This document shows, piece after piece, positions 26,263 to 37,174 of a stretch of DNA of 64,000 nucleotides (positions are counted from its first letter, which is position 1; each line of letters starts with the position of its first letter). Below the pieces are notes generated by a model, which was given only the letters and a program-made list of their open reading frames with translations, did not search any database and was not told where the DNA came from. The translations under genes and the position numbers were made by a program. The stretch covers positions 1-64,000 of the forward strand of contig PKTX01000005.1 in assembly GCA_002868945.1 (NCBI GenBank). The letters are read 5' to 3'. Origin of the DNA: Desulfobulbaceae bacterium (GTDB lineage: Bacteria; Desulfobacterota; Desulfobulbia; Desulfobulbales; SURF-16).

Positions 26263-26522
26263 AATCGCTGACTCGCCGTGGCGCCCCCATGTTGTCTACG
26301 ATTTCGCGGGAAAAAAGAGTGTACAATATCAGCAAGCCTACTGATCGAGTCGGGCAAAGACAAGCCTTTTCAAAGCCGTAACAAGGCCATTTGGTGGGAA
26401 AAAACTTCAAAACAGCCGTTTTGGGGCGCCCTGAACTTTTGGCGGTGGCCCTGTTGTTGGGGTTGCTGTTCCTTATGGTGTATCATGTGGTATGGTGGAG
26501 ATTTTTTGAGCGAAATGGGGAG

Positions 26523-27044
26523 ATGATGCAAGAAAAGCAGCCGAAAATCAGAGGGTACCACTTCTCCTGGCGCTGGCAGGAGCTGGTCATATGGGGCGTG
26601 GCGGCGGCCGACAAGATCATCCATCTCAGCTTTGACAACAACCGGCACCTTGAGGTGTGCCGATCACTCTCCTGCCGACCTCTCAACACGACCCAACACC
26701 TGATAGTCGAGACCTTTCTCCTGGATATTCTGCAGGGCAAGGCAGCCGCCTTCCCGGCCCACTCGCCTTTTATCCGCTGCGGCACGGCCTTTCAGCAACA
26801 GGTCTGGCGCCTCCTGAGCCACATCCCCTATGGTGCCACCCGAACCTATGGCGATATCGCCAAGGATCTGGGTAATGCCGGCCTGGCCCGGGCCGTGGGC
26901 CGGGCCTGCAACAGAAACCCCTTGCCGCTCATTATCCCCTGCCACCGGGTGGTGAGCAGCAGCGGCCTCGGTGGCTTTGCCGGCGGCGCGCAGCTGAAAA
27001 GATGGCTGCTGGCCTTTGAGCAGGAAAACGTCAGACCATCTTGA
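26523..27044 (+). CDS. ogt: Methylated-DNA-[protein]-cysteine S-methyltransferase
   Basis: A 173-residue DNA-repair protein that accepts alkyl groups from O6-alkylguanine. The active site is PLIIPCHRVVSSSGLGGFAG with the acceptor Cys, and the helix-turn-helix Y-G-A-T-R-T-Y-G-D-I region precedes it. The frame opens earlier (26391) and would add a hydrophobic N-terminus. I chose the ATG at 26523 because the family fold begins there and a membrane segment is not expected. The overlapping ATGATG leaves 26523 or 26526 open. Confidence 0.9.
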   Translation: MMQEKQPKIRGYHFSWRWQELVIWGVAAADKIIHLSFDNNRHLEVCRSLSCRPLNTTQHLIVETFLLDILQGKAAAFPAHSPFIRCGTAFQQQVWRLLSHIPYGATRTYGDIAKDLGNAGLARAVGRACNRNPLPLIIPCHRVVSSSGLGGFAGGAQLKRWLLAFEQENVRPS

Positions 27045-27080
27045 AAAATCGGCTGCAGGAGCCTCAGAACCGGAGCTCCC

Positions 27081-28184
<1,104 letters not shown>

Positions 28185-28194
28185 TCACATATTA

Positions 28195-28326
28195 GGCCAT
28201 CTTGAATAATTGCCGTTTCGGAGGTGTGGTTCATCAAGAATTCAGAAGTCTGAAGTCAGGAAAAAGCAGAAAAGATTACAAAGCAGTTGTTCTGACTTCT
28301 GCATTCTGATTCTTGACTCCTCTTAT
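28195..28326. repeat. Family-C end plus heptamer-phased imperfect palindrome
   Basis: 28195-28226 is a single family-C end (GGCCATCTTGAATAATTGCC, then GTTTCGGAG). From ~28232 to 28326 an imperfect inverted repeat is built of heptamers. The right arm TTCTGAC TTCTGCA TTCTGA repeats every 7 bp, and the left arm AATTCAG AAGTCTG AAGTCA is its inverse. It is related in style to the arrays at 24029 and 35320. The rest of the 28113-28515 gap shows no gene. Confidence 0.6.
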
Positions 28327-28515
28327 GAAACTTCAATTAGTTTCATTAACGTTCGAACCGGTCAGAGCCCGGCGGCGCTGAATTCCGACATGTTGAAGAA
28401 AACGGCGTCATAACAGCCTTTATTTCGCCCGAGCGGAGGCCTCCTACACCTACAAAAGCAAGCCGGTCAGGCAATAAGATGCCATACATGATGACTGGCT
28501 GAGCTGGGCCGGCAA

Positions 28516-29361
28516 TCACATATTAAGAAGCTCTTCCGCCCTCGCCATCTCGTCAAGCAGGTCCGCCATGAGCAATTGCACATCCATTTCCGTGATACCA
28601 AAACGGCCCAACATCTCACCGTGCACAGGCGTTGCCAAACCATCAACCCCCACACCGATACCCATGGAAACCACCAGAACATTGGCCAGGGCCACCAGGG
28701 CAACCAAACCACCCTGGTCCAGGGCATCGGCGTCATGGTGCCTCTCCACCGCCTCTCGCATCTCCTCTGGAAACTCCCAGTTGCCGAGGATCATGCCGCC
28801 GAGTCGGGCATGATCAATACCGACGATCTTCTGCTCGGCCTCCACAAAGGAGCACTGCTCCTTTTCCACCATGGCCACCACCAGCTCCTGCTCCTCGGCA
28901 ATAAAACCGGACATGAAGCGCTTACCGATATCATGGAGCAGGGCGGTGGTAAAAGCGCTGGACGGGTTGACGTCCGGAAAAAATCTAATCAGCATCTTGG
29001 CCATGATGCCACTGGCCACGGAATGCTTCCACAGCTCGCCCTGCCCCAGGTCATAACCGGCCCCCACCGTGCCCTTATAAAATTTGGCGCTGCAACTGGT
29101 ACTGATAATATCCTTGAGAATATCCTGCCCCACCACCACCAGGGCCTCATCCAGGGAAGAGACCTTCCGCGGCAGACCGAAATAGGCGGCATTGCATATC
29201 TTCAAGACATTGGCGGTGATGGCCGAATCATAATGAATGACCTCGGCAAGTTGGGCCGCAGTGGTATTGGGGTCCTCAAGCAGCTCCATGACACGTTGCG
29301 CAACCTTGGGATAGGGCGGCACATGCTTTACCATCATCAAAACTTCGTCAACGCGACTCAT
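28516..29361 (-). CDS. HDOD-domain signalling protein
   Basis: A 281-residue protein filled by an HDOD domain. HVPPYPKVAQRVMELLED opens the domain, and ALLHDIGKRFMSGFIAEEQ retains an H-D pair. VLKICNAAYFGLPRKVSSLD is the HDOD-typical loop. HDOD proteins lack secure phosphodiesterase activity and often act as protein-binding regulators of two-component or motility systems. It overlaps cheD by 4 bp and lies within the chemotaxis operon, so a role in chemotaxis signalling is likely. Confidence 0.88.
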   Translation of the reverse strand: MSRVDEVLMMVKHVPPYPKVAQRVMELLEDPNTTAAQLAEVIHYDSAITANVLKICNAAYFGLPRKVSSLDEALVVVGQDILKDIISTSCSAKFYKGTVGAGYDLGQGELWKHSVASGIMAKMLIRFFPDVNPSSAFTTALLHDIGKRFMSGFIAEEQELVVAMVEKEQCSFVEAEQKIVGIDHARLGGMILGNWEFPEEMREAVERHHDADALDQGGLVALVALANVLVVSMGIGVGVDGLATPVHGEMLGRFGITEMDVQLLMADLLDEMARAEELLNM

Positions 29362-29837
29362 AGCTCAAACACTCCCTTTCCCGATACCTTCAGTACTATT
29401 TTCGTTGTTGCCATCTCAATACTGATGGTGCGATTCACCGAGCCCCCGATATCCTCCTTCACCGGCTTGATACCGTTCCTGGCAAAGAGGCGACAGACCA
29501 CTTCATAATTCCGGACACCGATATTGAAGATCCCTCCGGAATCCATCAACTGCGAACCACCGACCACATACACCTGCAGCCGCTCTTTGGCGGCGCCAAG
29601 CCCATAGGCAGCCCTGAAAAGCATGGGGACGCCGGTATCGCCGAACATGTAGGGCTGTTTTTTGGCGCGAGCCGGATCAATTTTCGACTCTGGCAGCATA
29701 AAGTGTAATAATCCGGCCACCTTGACCTTGGGGTCCCAAAGGAGAACACCGATGCACGAACCAAGCGAATAGGTGATCAGGGTATCCTTTGGATTCTTGC
29801 TCACCTTCATATCAGATATTCCAACAATCTGTTTCAT
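29358..29837 (-). CDS. cheD: Chemoreceptor glutamine deamidase CheD
   Basis: A 159-residue protein. The catalytic Cys28 is in SLGSCIGVLLWDP and His45 in GLLHFMLPES, with the Thr in DTLITYS. VVGGSQLMDSGGIFNIGVRN is the conserved C-terminal half. CheD deamidates receptor glutamines and, in CheC-containing systems, helps adaptation. It lies between cheR and the HDOD gene, to which it is translationally coupled by a 4-bp overlap. Confidence 0.95.
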   Translation of the reverse strand: MKQIVGISDMKVSKNPKDTLITYSLGSCIGVLLWDPKVKVAGLLHFMLPESKIDPARAKKQPYMFGDTGVPMLFRAAYGLGAAKERLQVYVVGGSQLMDSGGIFNIGVRNYEVVCRLFARNGIKPVKEDIGGSVNRTISIEMATTKIVLKVSGKGVFEL

Positions 29838-30004
29838 ACTACCTTCCTATACTGAAAACCACCCTGCAAAAGAGGGTTTAGAAAACTTTTTTGTTGCATG
29901 GCCTGGCCAAAAATCGTCTGAGTCCGGACAGTTGCCCCACAAACCCCTTTGACCGACCTCTACCAAAACTTCCTTGCCGCCAAGCGGACCCTCACCCAGA
30001 ATTT

Positions 30005-30832
30005 CTATTTTTTGTAACCCGTGGTGGTCACCTGGTTAAAGCGGTGATTAATGGCGGTGAGGCTTTCCGAATGGCCTATAAAGAGGTAGCCGCCCGGCTT
30101 CAGGCTGTTATAAAACTTGTCAACAAGCTGCTGCTGGGTTTCCCGGTTGAAATAGATCATCACATTACGGCAGAAGATAACATCAAGCTCGGCCCGCCAG
30201 GGGTAGCTATCCATCAAATTGAAACGCCGGAAGGAAATGGGTCGGCTCAGCTCCTTTTTCACCTTCACATAGCCCTCGCTTTTCCCCCTGCCTCTCTGGA
30301 AATAACGTCTGAGCAGTTCCGGCGGCACGGTTTGCACCTTGTCCAGGGCATAAACCCCTCGCTGGGCAATGGCCAAGACCTTGGTGGAGATATCCGTGGC
30401 ATGGATGGCAAAACGAAACTTAGGCTCCCGGACGGCAAACTCATTTAAAACAATAGACAGGGTATAGGGTTCTTCTCCGGACGAACAGGCTGCCGACCAG
30501 ACGCTAAACTCTCCGGGCATCCCCCGGGCGGCAAACTCCCGCAAGACACTTGCGGCAAGGAAATCAAAATGGGTCTTTTCCCGATAAAAGCTGGTGAAGT
30601 TCGTTGAGACGGCATCAATCAGATGAATGAGCTCTTCACCGCTTTTATCATTCAGGACATAGTCATAATACTCTTGAAACGAGGCAATTTGACACTGTCG
30701 TAAACGTTTACCGATTCTGGCGTTAAGAAGCTCTTTTTTCTCCGGTTTCAGAAAGATACCGGCATGTTGAAAAACAAGGGCGCTGAATTGCTGAAACAGT
30801 TTATCTGTCAAGGGTTTGTAGGATACAACCAT
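30005..30832 (-). CDS. cheR: Chemotaxis protein methyltransferase CheR
   Basis: A 275-residue protein. The N-terminal helical domain (1-~75) is followed by NFTSFYREKTHFDFL and the SAM-binding FSVWSAACSSGEEPYTLSIV. VIFCRNVMIYFNRETQQQLV and GGYLFIGHSESL complete the signature. It methylates receptor glutamates with S-adenosylmethionine. No receptor-binding tail such as a TPR is fused. Part of the che operon; the gap to cheW contains a family-C element. Confidence 0.96.
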   Translation of the reverse strand: MVVSYKPLTDKLFQQFSALVFQHAGIFLKPEKKELLNARIGKRLRQCQIASFQEYYDYVLNDKSGEELIHLIDAVSTNFTSFYREKTHFDFLAASVLREFAARGMPGEFSVWSAACSSGEEPYTLSIVLNEFAVREPKFRFAIHATDISTKVLAIAQRGVYALDKVQTVPPELLRRYFQRGRGKSEGYVKVKKELSRPISFRRFNLMDSYPWRAELDVIFCRNVMIYFNRETQQQLVDKFYNSLKPGGYLFIGHSESLTAINHRFNQVTTTGYKK

Positions 30833-30985
30833 GCAGGAAGACCATGGACCTCTTCACAGGACGCGCCGGCCGGGCGATCAGTCAAAACCGATCCCAACAT
30901 CCCCAACAACTGCAGCCCCTGCAAAAGGCCTCCACAATAAGGGGAGCAGCCTGTGGCGCTCCAACCTCTTTAATGAATGACAAAA

Positions 30986-31087
30986 GGGTATCTTGAATAA
31001 TGAGATATTTTATTTTCGCAGCAACGAAAAAACCGGGCAGGTAAGTGAGCCTGCGAGACTCCGAAATAGCAATTATTCAAGATGGCC
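30986..31087. mobile_element. MITE-like element, family C copy 2, inside the che operon
   Basis: 102 bp with ends GGGTATCTTGAATAAT and ATTATTCAAGATGGCC (13 bp of perfect inversion). The interior nearly equals copy 1 at 1977-2079, including GGTAAGTGAGCCTGCGAGAC and TCCGAAATAG. It sits between cheW and cheR. The remaining ~270 bp up to cheW (31088-31359) hold family-A-like debris and no gene. Confidence 0.75.
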
Positions 31088-31359
31088 AAAAGACCAACTA
31101 TCCAAAAAAAGATGGCCTCGTAAAAAGCCGATTTCGGGGATGGCCAAGCAAAAAACACCGGCAGTAAAGCAGCAAAGACAAGGCGGGCACCTCCGCAAAC
31201 GCTCCATGCCCACCGCCTGGTTCACGCTGCGCAGCAAGGCCTGAAAAACTACGCCGCTTGCCCTTTTTTAACGGGCCGTTAGGTGCTGCCATGGATCACG
31301 CCCACAACACCTGGCCACTGCTCACATTTCCCGCCGCCCGACACGGCAGGAAGCCGGGG

Positions 31360-31872
31360 TTAGAGGTCGGACAGCTGATTGACGAGCCCTTCCCCCACCA
31401 CACTGTTGACATCAAGCAAGATTTTCACATCACCCTTGATCTTCGCCATACCGAGAATGGCGCTGGTGTCCACCTGGGCCGAACCAAAGGAAGGTGGCGC
31501 CTCAATCTCTTCGGCGGCAATGTTAAGAACCTCGGAAACGGAGTCGACCAGCATGCCCACCTGAATGGTGCCGCCCGAGCGCCTCACCTCAACAACAATT
31601 ATACAGGTACGGTCATTATACTCCTGGGCCGGCATGCCGAACTTGCTGCGCAATTCCAGGACAGGGATAACCCGGCCGCGCAGATTGATGACCCCCTTGA
31701 CATAGGAGGGGGTCTGCGGCACGGCGGTAATCTCCATGAGACCGATAATCTCGCGCACCTTGAGAATGCTTATGCCATACTCCTCGTCGGCAAGGGCAAA
31801 GGTCAGATATTTTCCGGCCAGCTCCTTAACCCCGCCTCGTGACTCCTCGCGTGTTGCTGTTTCACTGCTCAT
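31360..31872 (-). CDS. cheW: Chemotaxis coupling protein CheW
   Basis: A 170-residue scaffold linking receptors to CheA. The CheW fold runs from YLTFALADEEYGISILKVRE to about residue 165. VKGVINLRGRVIPVLELRSK is the hallmark hairpin. Residues 1-20 form a short disordered tail. It lies 138 bp after cheA in the same operon. Confidence 0.95.
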   Translation of the reverse strand: MSSETATREESRGGVKELAGKYLTFALADEEYGISILKVREIIGLMEITAVPQTPSYVKGVINLRGRVIPVLELRSKFGMPAQEYNDRTCIIVVEVRRSGGTIQVGMLVDSVSEVLNIAAEEIEAPPSFGSAQVDTSAILGMAKIKGDVKILLDVNSVVGEGLVNQLSDL

Positions 31873-32010
31873 CCTTACAACCCTCCAGGAAGATATTTCT
31901 TAATGGCGGTAAAAAACTCCATGCCACCGCTTCATGCCTGAGAATTTGGACCCTGTCAGGCGAAACAAACAGAGGCCTGCTGCCCGCATTGCCGCTGCCG
32001 ACAGGCAGAA

Positions 32011-34809
32011 CTACGTGGTGGTTTCCTCTTCGAAAGACGCGGCATCTTTCTCCTCACGACCATGCTGCAGAACAAAAGGCTCCTTGGCCTCACTGGCGAC
32101 AATGAGTCCGGCCAGATCAAGAATAAGACCAACCCTGCCATCGCCGAGGATGGTGCCGCCGGCCAGGCCCTTGATATCCTTCAGGTAACCGCCCAGGCTT
32201 TTAATCACCACCTCCTGCTTGCCGAGCAGTTCATCCACCAGCAAAGCGCGCTGTCTGCCCTCGTTTTCCACCACCACGACAATACCTTCGGTGAGCCTGG
32301 CACAGGAATTCTCCACATCAAAAACATGGCTGAGGCGGATAACCTGGATCAAACTGTCGCGGATCATCAGGGTTTCACCCTGGCCCTGGACCGTCTTGTA
32401 ATGCTCGGCCCTGGGGCGGATGGACTCCTGCACGGCAATGGTGGGGATAATATAACGCTCCTCACCGACCCGCACAATGATGCCGTCAATAATGGCCAGG
32501 GTCAGCGGCAGACGCATGAGAAACTGGGTGCCCTCGCCCGGCGTGGAGATAAGCTCCACCTTGCCGCGCAGCTTCTCAACACCCTTCTTGACCACATCCA
32601 TGCCAACGCCACGCCCCGAGACATCGGTGATTTTGTCCGCCGTGGAAAAGCCGGGCAGAAATATCATATTGTTGACCTCGTGATCGCTGACATTATCCGA
32701 GGCGTTCATCAAACCACGATCAATGGCCTTGGCCCTGATCTTGTCGGTATTAAGGCCCTGGCCGTCGTCATGGATCTCAATAATGATATTGCCGCCCTTA
32801 TGATAGGCGGCCAGCTTCACCGTCCCTTTGGCCGGCTTACCCACCGCCTCTCTCTCATGGGGTACCTGCACGCCATGATCCACCGAGTTACGCATCATGT
32901 GAACCAGCGGATCATAGATGGAATCAACCATGTTGCGATCAATCTCGGTCTCCTCGCCCTCCATGACCAGGTCCACCTGCTTGCCCGACTTCTTGGAGAG
33001 ATCCCGCACCAGGCGGGTCATCTTCTGGAAGGTCTGGCGGATAGGTACCATGCGCATGGACATCGCTGTTTTCTGGAGCTCCGTGGTGATGCGGCTCAGT
33101 TGACCGAAGTCCTTGTTCAGTTTGGGGTCGGAGATGTCGGTGATGAGTGGATTCTGGCGAACCATGGCCTGCATGATCACCAATTCGCCAACGGCATTGA
33201 CCAAACCATCCAACTTTTCAACATCGACCTTGATGGAGGCACCGATCTTCTGTTTAGCCGGGGCTGCCGATCCGCTTGGCGGGGCTGCTGGAGCCGCCGC
33301 TGGCCGGGGCGAGGCCGTCGCTGTCTGTGCCTGGGCGGCTGGAGGTTGGGCTGGGCTGACCGGAGGCTGGGACGGCGCCGGAGGGGCCGAGGCGGCCGGC
33401 TCTTTTTCCTGGTCACCCGCCGCATCAGCAGCAAGATCACCACCCTGCTGCAGGGTCTCGATCTTGGCGATCCACTCGCTGATATCAAACTCTTTATAGA
33501 CGGCGGGTCCCTGTTCCAGCATATCACTGAGATTCTGGACCATGTTGCGCAGATAATCGCCCACGCCCAGGACAACATCAATGGTATCGGCTGACATGGG
33601 CAATTTGTTGTTGCGCACGTCATCAAGCAGGTTTTCCGTGCTGTGGGCCAACTTGTTAATGGTGGTCAGATTGAGAAAACCGGAGACTCCCTTGATGGTG
33701 TGGAAGGGTCGAAAAATATTATTTATAATATCAATATCATCCGGCGCCTGCTCCAGTTCGAGAACGTTGGCCTCAATGGTCTCAAGATGCTCAAAGGCCT
33801 CGGCAATAAATCCGGCTACCAAGTCGGCATCCTGCATAAAATCAGGGATATCACCGCTCCCCAGATCAATCTTCTCCTCGGTGGGGGGCTCAACGGCTTC
33901 TCCGGCCCGGTCGGTCTCTGCCGGGGCCTCTTCCTTTACGGAACAGGCGGCCGGCGGCGTCTCGGCTTCAGGCAGAACCTGCCGATCTGCTCCGGCCATG
34001 ACCTCACCGACCTGGGCAATAAGGTCGTCCACCTGATAATTGACAAAATGGTCCACCCCTTTCTCAAAAACCACCTGCACGTTTTCCACCATCCGCTCCA
34101 GGCGATCACAGACGGCCAGCACAACATCGGTGGCGGCCTGGTCCAAGGCGAGGCGATTGTTGCGCACCTCATCAAGGAGGTTTTCCGTGGCATGGGCAAG
34201 ATGGCTGATCCGATCAAGATCAGTACAGCTGGCAATGCCCTTGATGGTATGAAAGGATCGAAAGATGGTGTTGATGATTTCACTATCATCCGGACTTTTT
34301 TCCAGGGCAAGGATATTTGACTCAACGCTGTTGAGATGCTCATCCGCCTCCTCGATAAAGGCGGTGAGAAGCTCCGGGTCGGCAAGAAAGCGGGTATCAA
34401 TCTCCTCCTCCGCTCCGGAGGCCTCAGCGTCCGATGAATCCATCTCCACGCCGCCGAAGTCGGCCGGATCAACGCTATATCCCATGGCTGTCAGCAGCGC
34501 GGTGAAAGCGTGCGGATCAGCCGCGTCATCGCGGTTTACCTCCTGCATCAGGCTGACCGCCTGCCCCAGTCGATCGAAATTCTCCGGGCTGTCGGGTATC
34601 TCACCCATGATCACGGCCTCAAGCGCCTTTTTAAAGGCGTCAGCCATCTTCGCCAGCACGGGTTTGTCCACTACCTCGGCATGGCCGAGCAGTTTTTCGG
34701 AAACCTCAAGGAGGTCGCCTACTGCCGACAGGTCTCCCGGCTCAACCACCAAAATCTTTATTGCTAAATCATCAAGCAACTGGCTGACTGATATCTGCTC
34801 ATCCGCCAT
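32011..34809 (-). CDS. cheA: Chemotaxis histidine kinase CheA with two Hpt domains
   Basis: A 932-residue protein, longer than the usual ~650-700. An N-terminal helical region (1-~125) of unknown role is followed by Hpt1 with His187 (RSFHTIKG) and Hpt2 with His370 (RPFHTIKG). A Pro/Ala-rich linker (~470-520) leads to the dimerisation domain (LDGLVNAVGELVIMQAM). The ATP-binding domain has MMRNSVDHGVQ, and a CheW-like domain ends the protein. Both phosphorylation histidines are intact. No canonical CheY-binding P2 domain was recognised. First gene of the che operon. Confidence 0.95.
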   Translation of the reverse strand: MADEQISVSQLLDDLAIKILVVEPGDLSAVGDLLEVSEKLLGHAEVVDKPVLAKMADAFKKALEAVIMGEIPDSPENFDRLGQAVSLMQEVNRDDAADPHAFTALLTAMGYSVDPADFGGVEMDSSDAEASGAEEEIDTRFLADPELLTAFIEEADEHLNSVESNILALEKSPDDSEIINTIFRSFHTIKGIASCTDLDRISHLAHATENLLDEVRNNRLALDQAATDVVLAVCDRLERMVENVQVVFEKGVDHFVNYQVDDLIAQVGEVMAGADRQVLPEAETPPAACSVKEEAPAETDRAGEAVEPPTEEKIDLGSGDIPDFMQDADLVAGFIAEAFEHLETIEANVLELEQAPDDIDIINNIFRPFHTIKGVSGFLNLTTINKLAHSTENLLDDVRNNKLPMSADTIDVVLGVGDYLRNMVQNLSDMLEQGPAVYKEFDISEWIAKIETLQQGGDLAADAAGDQEKEPAASAPPAPSQPPVSPAQPPAAQAQTATASPRPAAAPAAPPSGSAAPAKQKIGASIKVDVEKLDGLVNAVGELVIMQAMVRQNPLITDISDPKLNKDFGQLSRITTELQKTAMSMRMVPIRQTFQKMTRLVRDLSKKSGKQVDLVMEGEETEIDRNMVDSIYDPLVHMMRNSVDHGVQVPHEREAVGKPAKGTVKLAAYHKGGNIIIEIHDDGQGLNTDKIRAKAIDRGLMNASDNVSDHEVNNMIFLPGFSTADKITDVSGRGVGMDVVKKGVEKLRGKVELISTPGEGTQFLMRLPLTLAIIDGIIVRVGEERYIIPTIAVQESIRPRAEHYKTVQGQGETLMIRDSLIQVIRLSHVFDVENSCARLTEGIVVVVENEGRQRALLVDELLGKQEVVIKSLGGYLKDIKGLAGGTILGDGRVGLILDLAGLIVASEAKEPFVLQHGREEKDAASFEEETTT

Positions 34810-35420
34810 TTTTTCCCTCGCTCAAAATAACCCCCTCAACATCGTATCCTTACCCTGAACCCGCAGGAACGGGGCATCAGCAAGCCGCCTGGAATGCTCG
34901 CGTGCTGATCAGGTGCCAAAATTTCCGACTCGGCAGGGCCCTTCCCTGAACCCGGAATGTTCTTGTGCCCATATAAGCCAGGCTGCTGCGTGAAACACCC
35001 TGCCAGCTGCATTTTATCTCATTTGCCTCGTATAAACACCACTCGCGATCTCTTTCAGGTGGCTTTTGGCCAGCCCTCTATCCCCTTTAGGATGGCCGTA
35101 TCATCAGGGTTTTGCAAGTATTTTAATTGCGAAAAGGTGATGATCCTGCCCTATTCACTCCTGTCTCGCCATGGCCAAACAGAGCCGCCATGGCACAGCG
35201 GTTGTGCGGCTCTCTTGCGTGACATCCCGATGTCGAAACAGCCCTGCCTTAGGGCTTCGCAGGCCCGATTACCCGCCCAACCTCGGCGTTTCGAAAGGCT
35301 CCAACACTCCCTCCTCACTCTTGAACCTTGAACCTTGAACCTTGAACCTTGAACCTTGAACCTTGAACCGACATGAAATCATTTTACAGCCCGGCTGGCA
35401 ATTTAAAAATGATTACTGTT
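34810..35420. other. Non-coding stretch upstream of cheA
   Basis: 611 bp between cheA (minus) and the lipoprotein gene (minus). The only strong feature is the CTTGAAC array at 35320-35368. No promoter was assigned for cheA and no gene was seen. Confidence 0.45.
35320..35368. repeat. Heptanucleotide tandem array CTTGAAC x7
   Basis: Seven contiguous copies of CTTGAAC (49 bp). Degenerate heptamer relatives occur at ~5228-5252 (CCTTGGACCTTGAACCTCGC), ~45693-45715 (inverted) and ~47917-47932. Confidence 0.95.
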
Positions 35421-37046
35421 TCAGTTTCCCTCCAGGGCCATTAACTGCTCATCAATAACCTGCAGGTTGACAACCACTTTCTCGGCAATCTCCACCTGGG
35501 GGTAGCGGGCCAGAATCGTCTCCAGCAGGTCCCGGGACTCATTGAGCAAAGCCTTGCGGGCCGTGGGGTCATTGGTATTTCTGGCCCGCACAAAAATCGC
35601 CGCAGCCTTTTTCCGCAAGGCGCGGGCCGCCTGCAGTGAGGCCTGTTCGATTTCCGCCGCTGCCCTGGCGTCATATTCAGTACCCAGCAGCCCCATAAAA
35701 ACCGTGATGGCATCATCATAAAGCTCCATATCAATAAGATTGAGCCCCTCCTGCCACTGATCTGCCAGATCCCTGATCTTTTTCTCCTTCTCCAGCTGGA
35801 TATGATGTTCACGGGAGGCATTGATCGCTGAAATCGCCATTTCCACCTGGGTCATACTATCGGCGGGCAGCCGACCATCCTTGAGCTCCTTGAGCAGATC
35901 CAGAGCCCGTTTGAACTCCTTGGCCCTGGCCAGCTGCTCGGCGGTTGCCAGGGTGTCGCCGGCATTCTGACGCACCGTCTCTTGCGCCTGGCGAAACAAT
36001 CTTGCCGCCGCATCGGTATGAACAGTGCCGGGATATGCCTGTTCCAGCTCACGAAAACCCTCCTCCAGGGCAAGGGGCATGGAGCTGCCGTCAAAGGAGA
36101 GGAAGGCCTTGAGAACCTTGCTGTAGAGGGCGAGTTCCCTGACATGCCTATCGGCATCAAAGAGCAGCGCCAATTTGCCGGTCACGGTTTTGTCAATCTC
36201 TTCCCAATAGTTCAGGATATCAGCCAGATGAAGATATTCGGCCCGTGCCTTCTCATATTGACCGGCAGCAATGAGCAATTCGGCAGCCTCAAGACGCAGC
36301 GGCCATTTTTCATATGGGCCGCTGGTCGTCAGCACCTGGGAGAAGACCATGGCCGCCTTTTCCAGCTGGCCGGTATGAAGCAGGGCCCGACCGTAAATCT
36401 CTTTGAGCCGCAGGTCCTGCGGCTCCTCCCCCAGAAACCGGACAGCATTTTCATAGGCAGCCACAACCTGGCTATATTGCCTGTCCGCAGCGTAATAATC
36501 GATAATCGCCGCCACCTGCCCGGCCGCCTCCTGCCGATAGTCGGCAAGCAACTCGGGAATACGGGACGCCTGCACGGCAAACATTTGCCGACAATCGCTC
36601 TCGGCAAAGGCAATATCCTTTCGCATGACCTCCGGAGCGGCCCCCTGTTGTTCAGCAACAGCAGCATAGCCGTTGTACAACTCTTCAAGGAGAGCCGTGC
36701 ATTGCCGCCACTGCTCTTCCTGTTCATAGCCCAGACCATAGGCACGCATCTTGGTGCCCAAGCTTTGCCATTTAGCCACTTTCTGCCGGTAGAGCTGCAG
36801 GCGTGACTCAACAAAGGCGGGGTCAAAACGACCCGCATCAATATTGGCCATAAAAACAGCTTCCGCCTCATCCGCTGCGGCCCCCTCCGCCTCGGAGCTG
36901 TCACCCTCGGGGCTGCCGTCATCAGCCAACACCGGGCTCGCTGTCTGCTCCACCTCATCAGGCGCAGAGTAGACCACCTTCTTGGGAGCGGACTGACAAC
37001 CAGTCAGCAACATCCCGATAACCACCGCCAGACACAACAGCCTCAT
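35421..37046 (-). CDS. TPR-like outer-membrane lipoprotein
   Basis: A 541-residue protein with a lipoprotein signal: MRLLCLAVVIGMLLTGC, with lipobox LLTG-C at about residue 17. The rest is almost all helical with repeat-like Ala/Leu spacing, for example AEKAVVNLQ-type helices and LYGRALLHTGQLEKAAMVFS-like TPR motifs around residue 240. No catalytic motif was seen. The ATG at 37046 was chosen because the signal peptide starts there. It follows the large PBP gene by 128 bp on the same strand, so it may be a LpoA-like activator or organiser of that enzyme; that is inference. Confidence 0.65.
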   Translation of the reverse strand: MRLLCLAVVIGMLLTGCQSAPKKVVYSAPDEVEQTASPVLADDGSPEGDSSEAEGAAADEAEAVFMANIDAGRFDPAFVESRLQLYRQKVAKWQSLGTKMRAYGLGYEQEEQWRQCTALLEELYNGYAAVAEQQGAAPEVMRKDIAFAESDCRQMFAVQASRIPELLADYRQEAAGQVAAIIDYYAADRQYSQVVAAYENAVRFLGEEPQDLRLKEIYGRALLHTGQLEKAAMVFSQVLTTSGPYEKWPLRLEAAELLIAAGQYEKARAEYLHLADILNYWEEIDKTVTGKLALLFDADRHVRELALYSKVLKAFLSFDGSSMPLALEEGFRELEQAYPGTVHTDAAARLFRQAQETVRQNAGDTLATAEQLARAKEFKRALDLLKELKDGRLPADSMTQVEMAISAINASREHHIQLEKEKKIRDLADQWQEGLNLIDMELYDDAITVFMGLLGTEYDARAAAEIEQASLQAARALRKKAAAIFVRARNTNDPTARKALLNESRDLLETILARYPQVEIAEKVVVNLQVIDEQLMALEGN

Positions 37047-37174
37047 CCTGCCCCCGAAAAACGAGTCCGCCCCCCTCTGCTTTATAATTTCATATGACAT
37101 TTCAAACACTGCTCCTTGTCCGTGCGGCCTTCTGAACTTATCAGGACCTCGGGACAGTTCGATGTTTCATGGCC

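Noticed and set aside
32062-33594. 510-residue plus-strand frame inside cheA
   Set aside because: Antisense shadow of a strongly supported CheA; His/Gly/Asn-rich composition is typical of reverse-strand reading.
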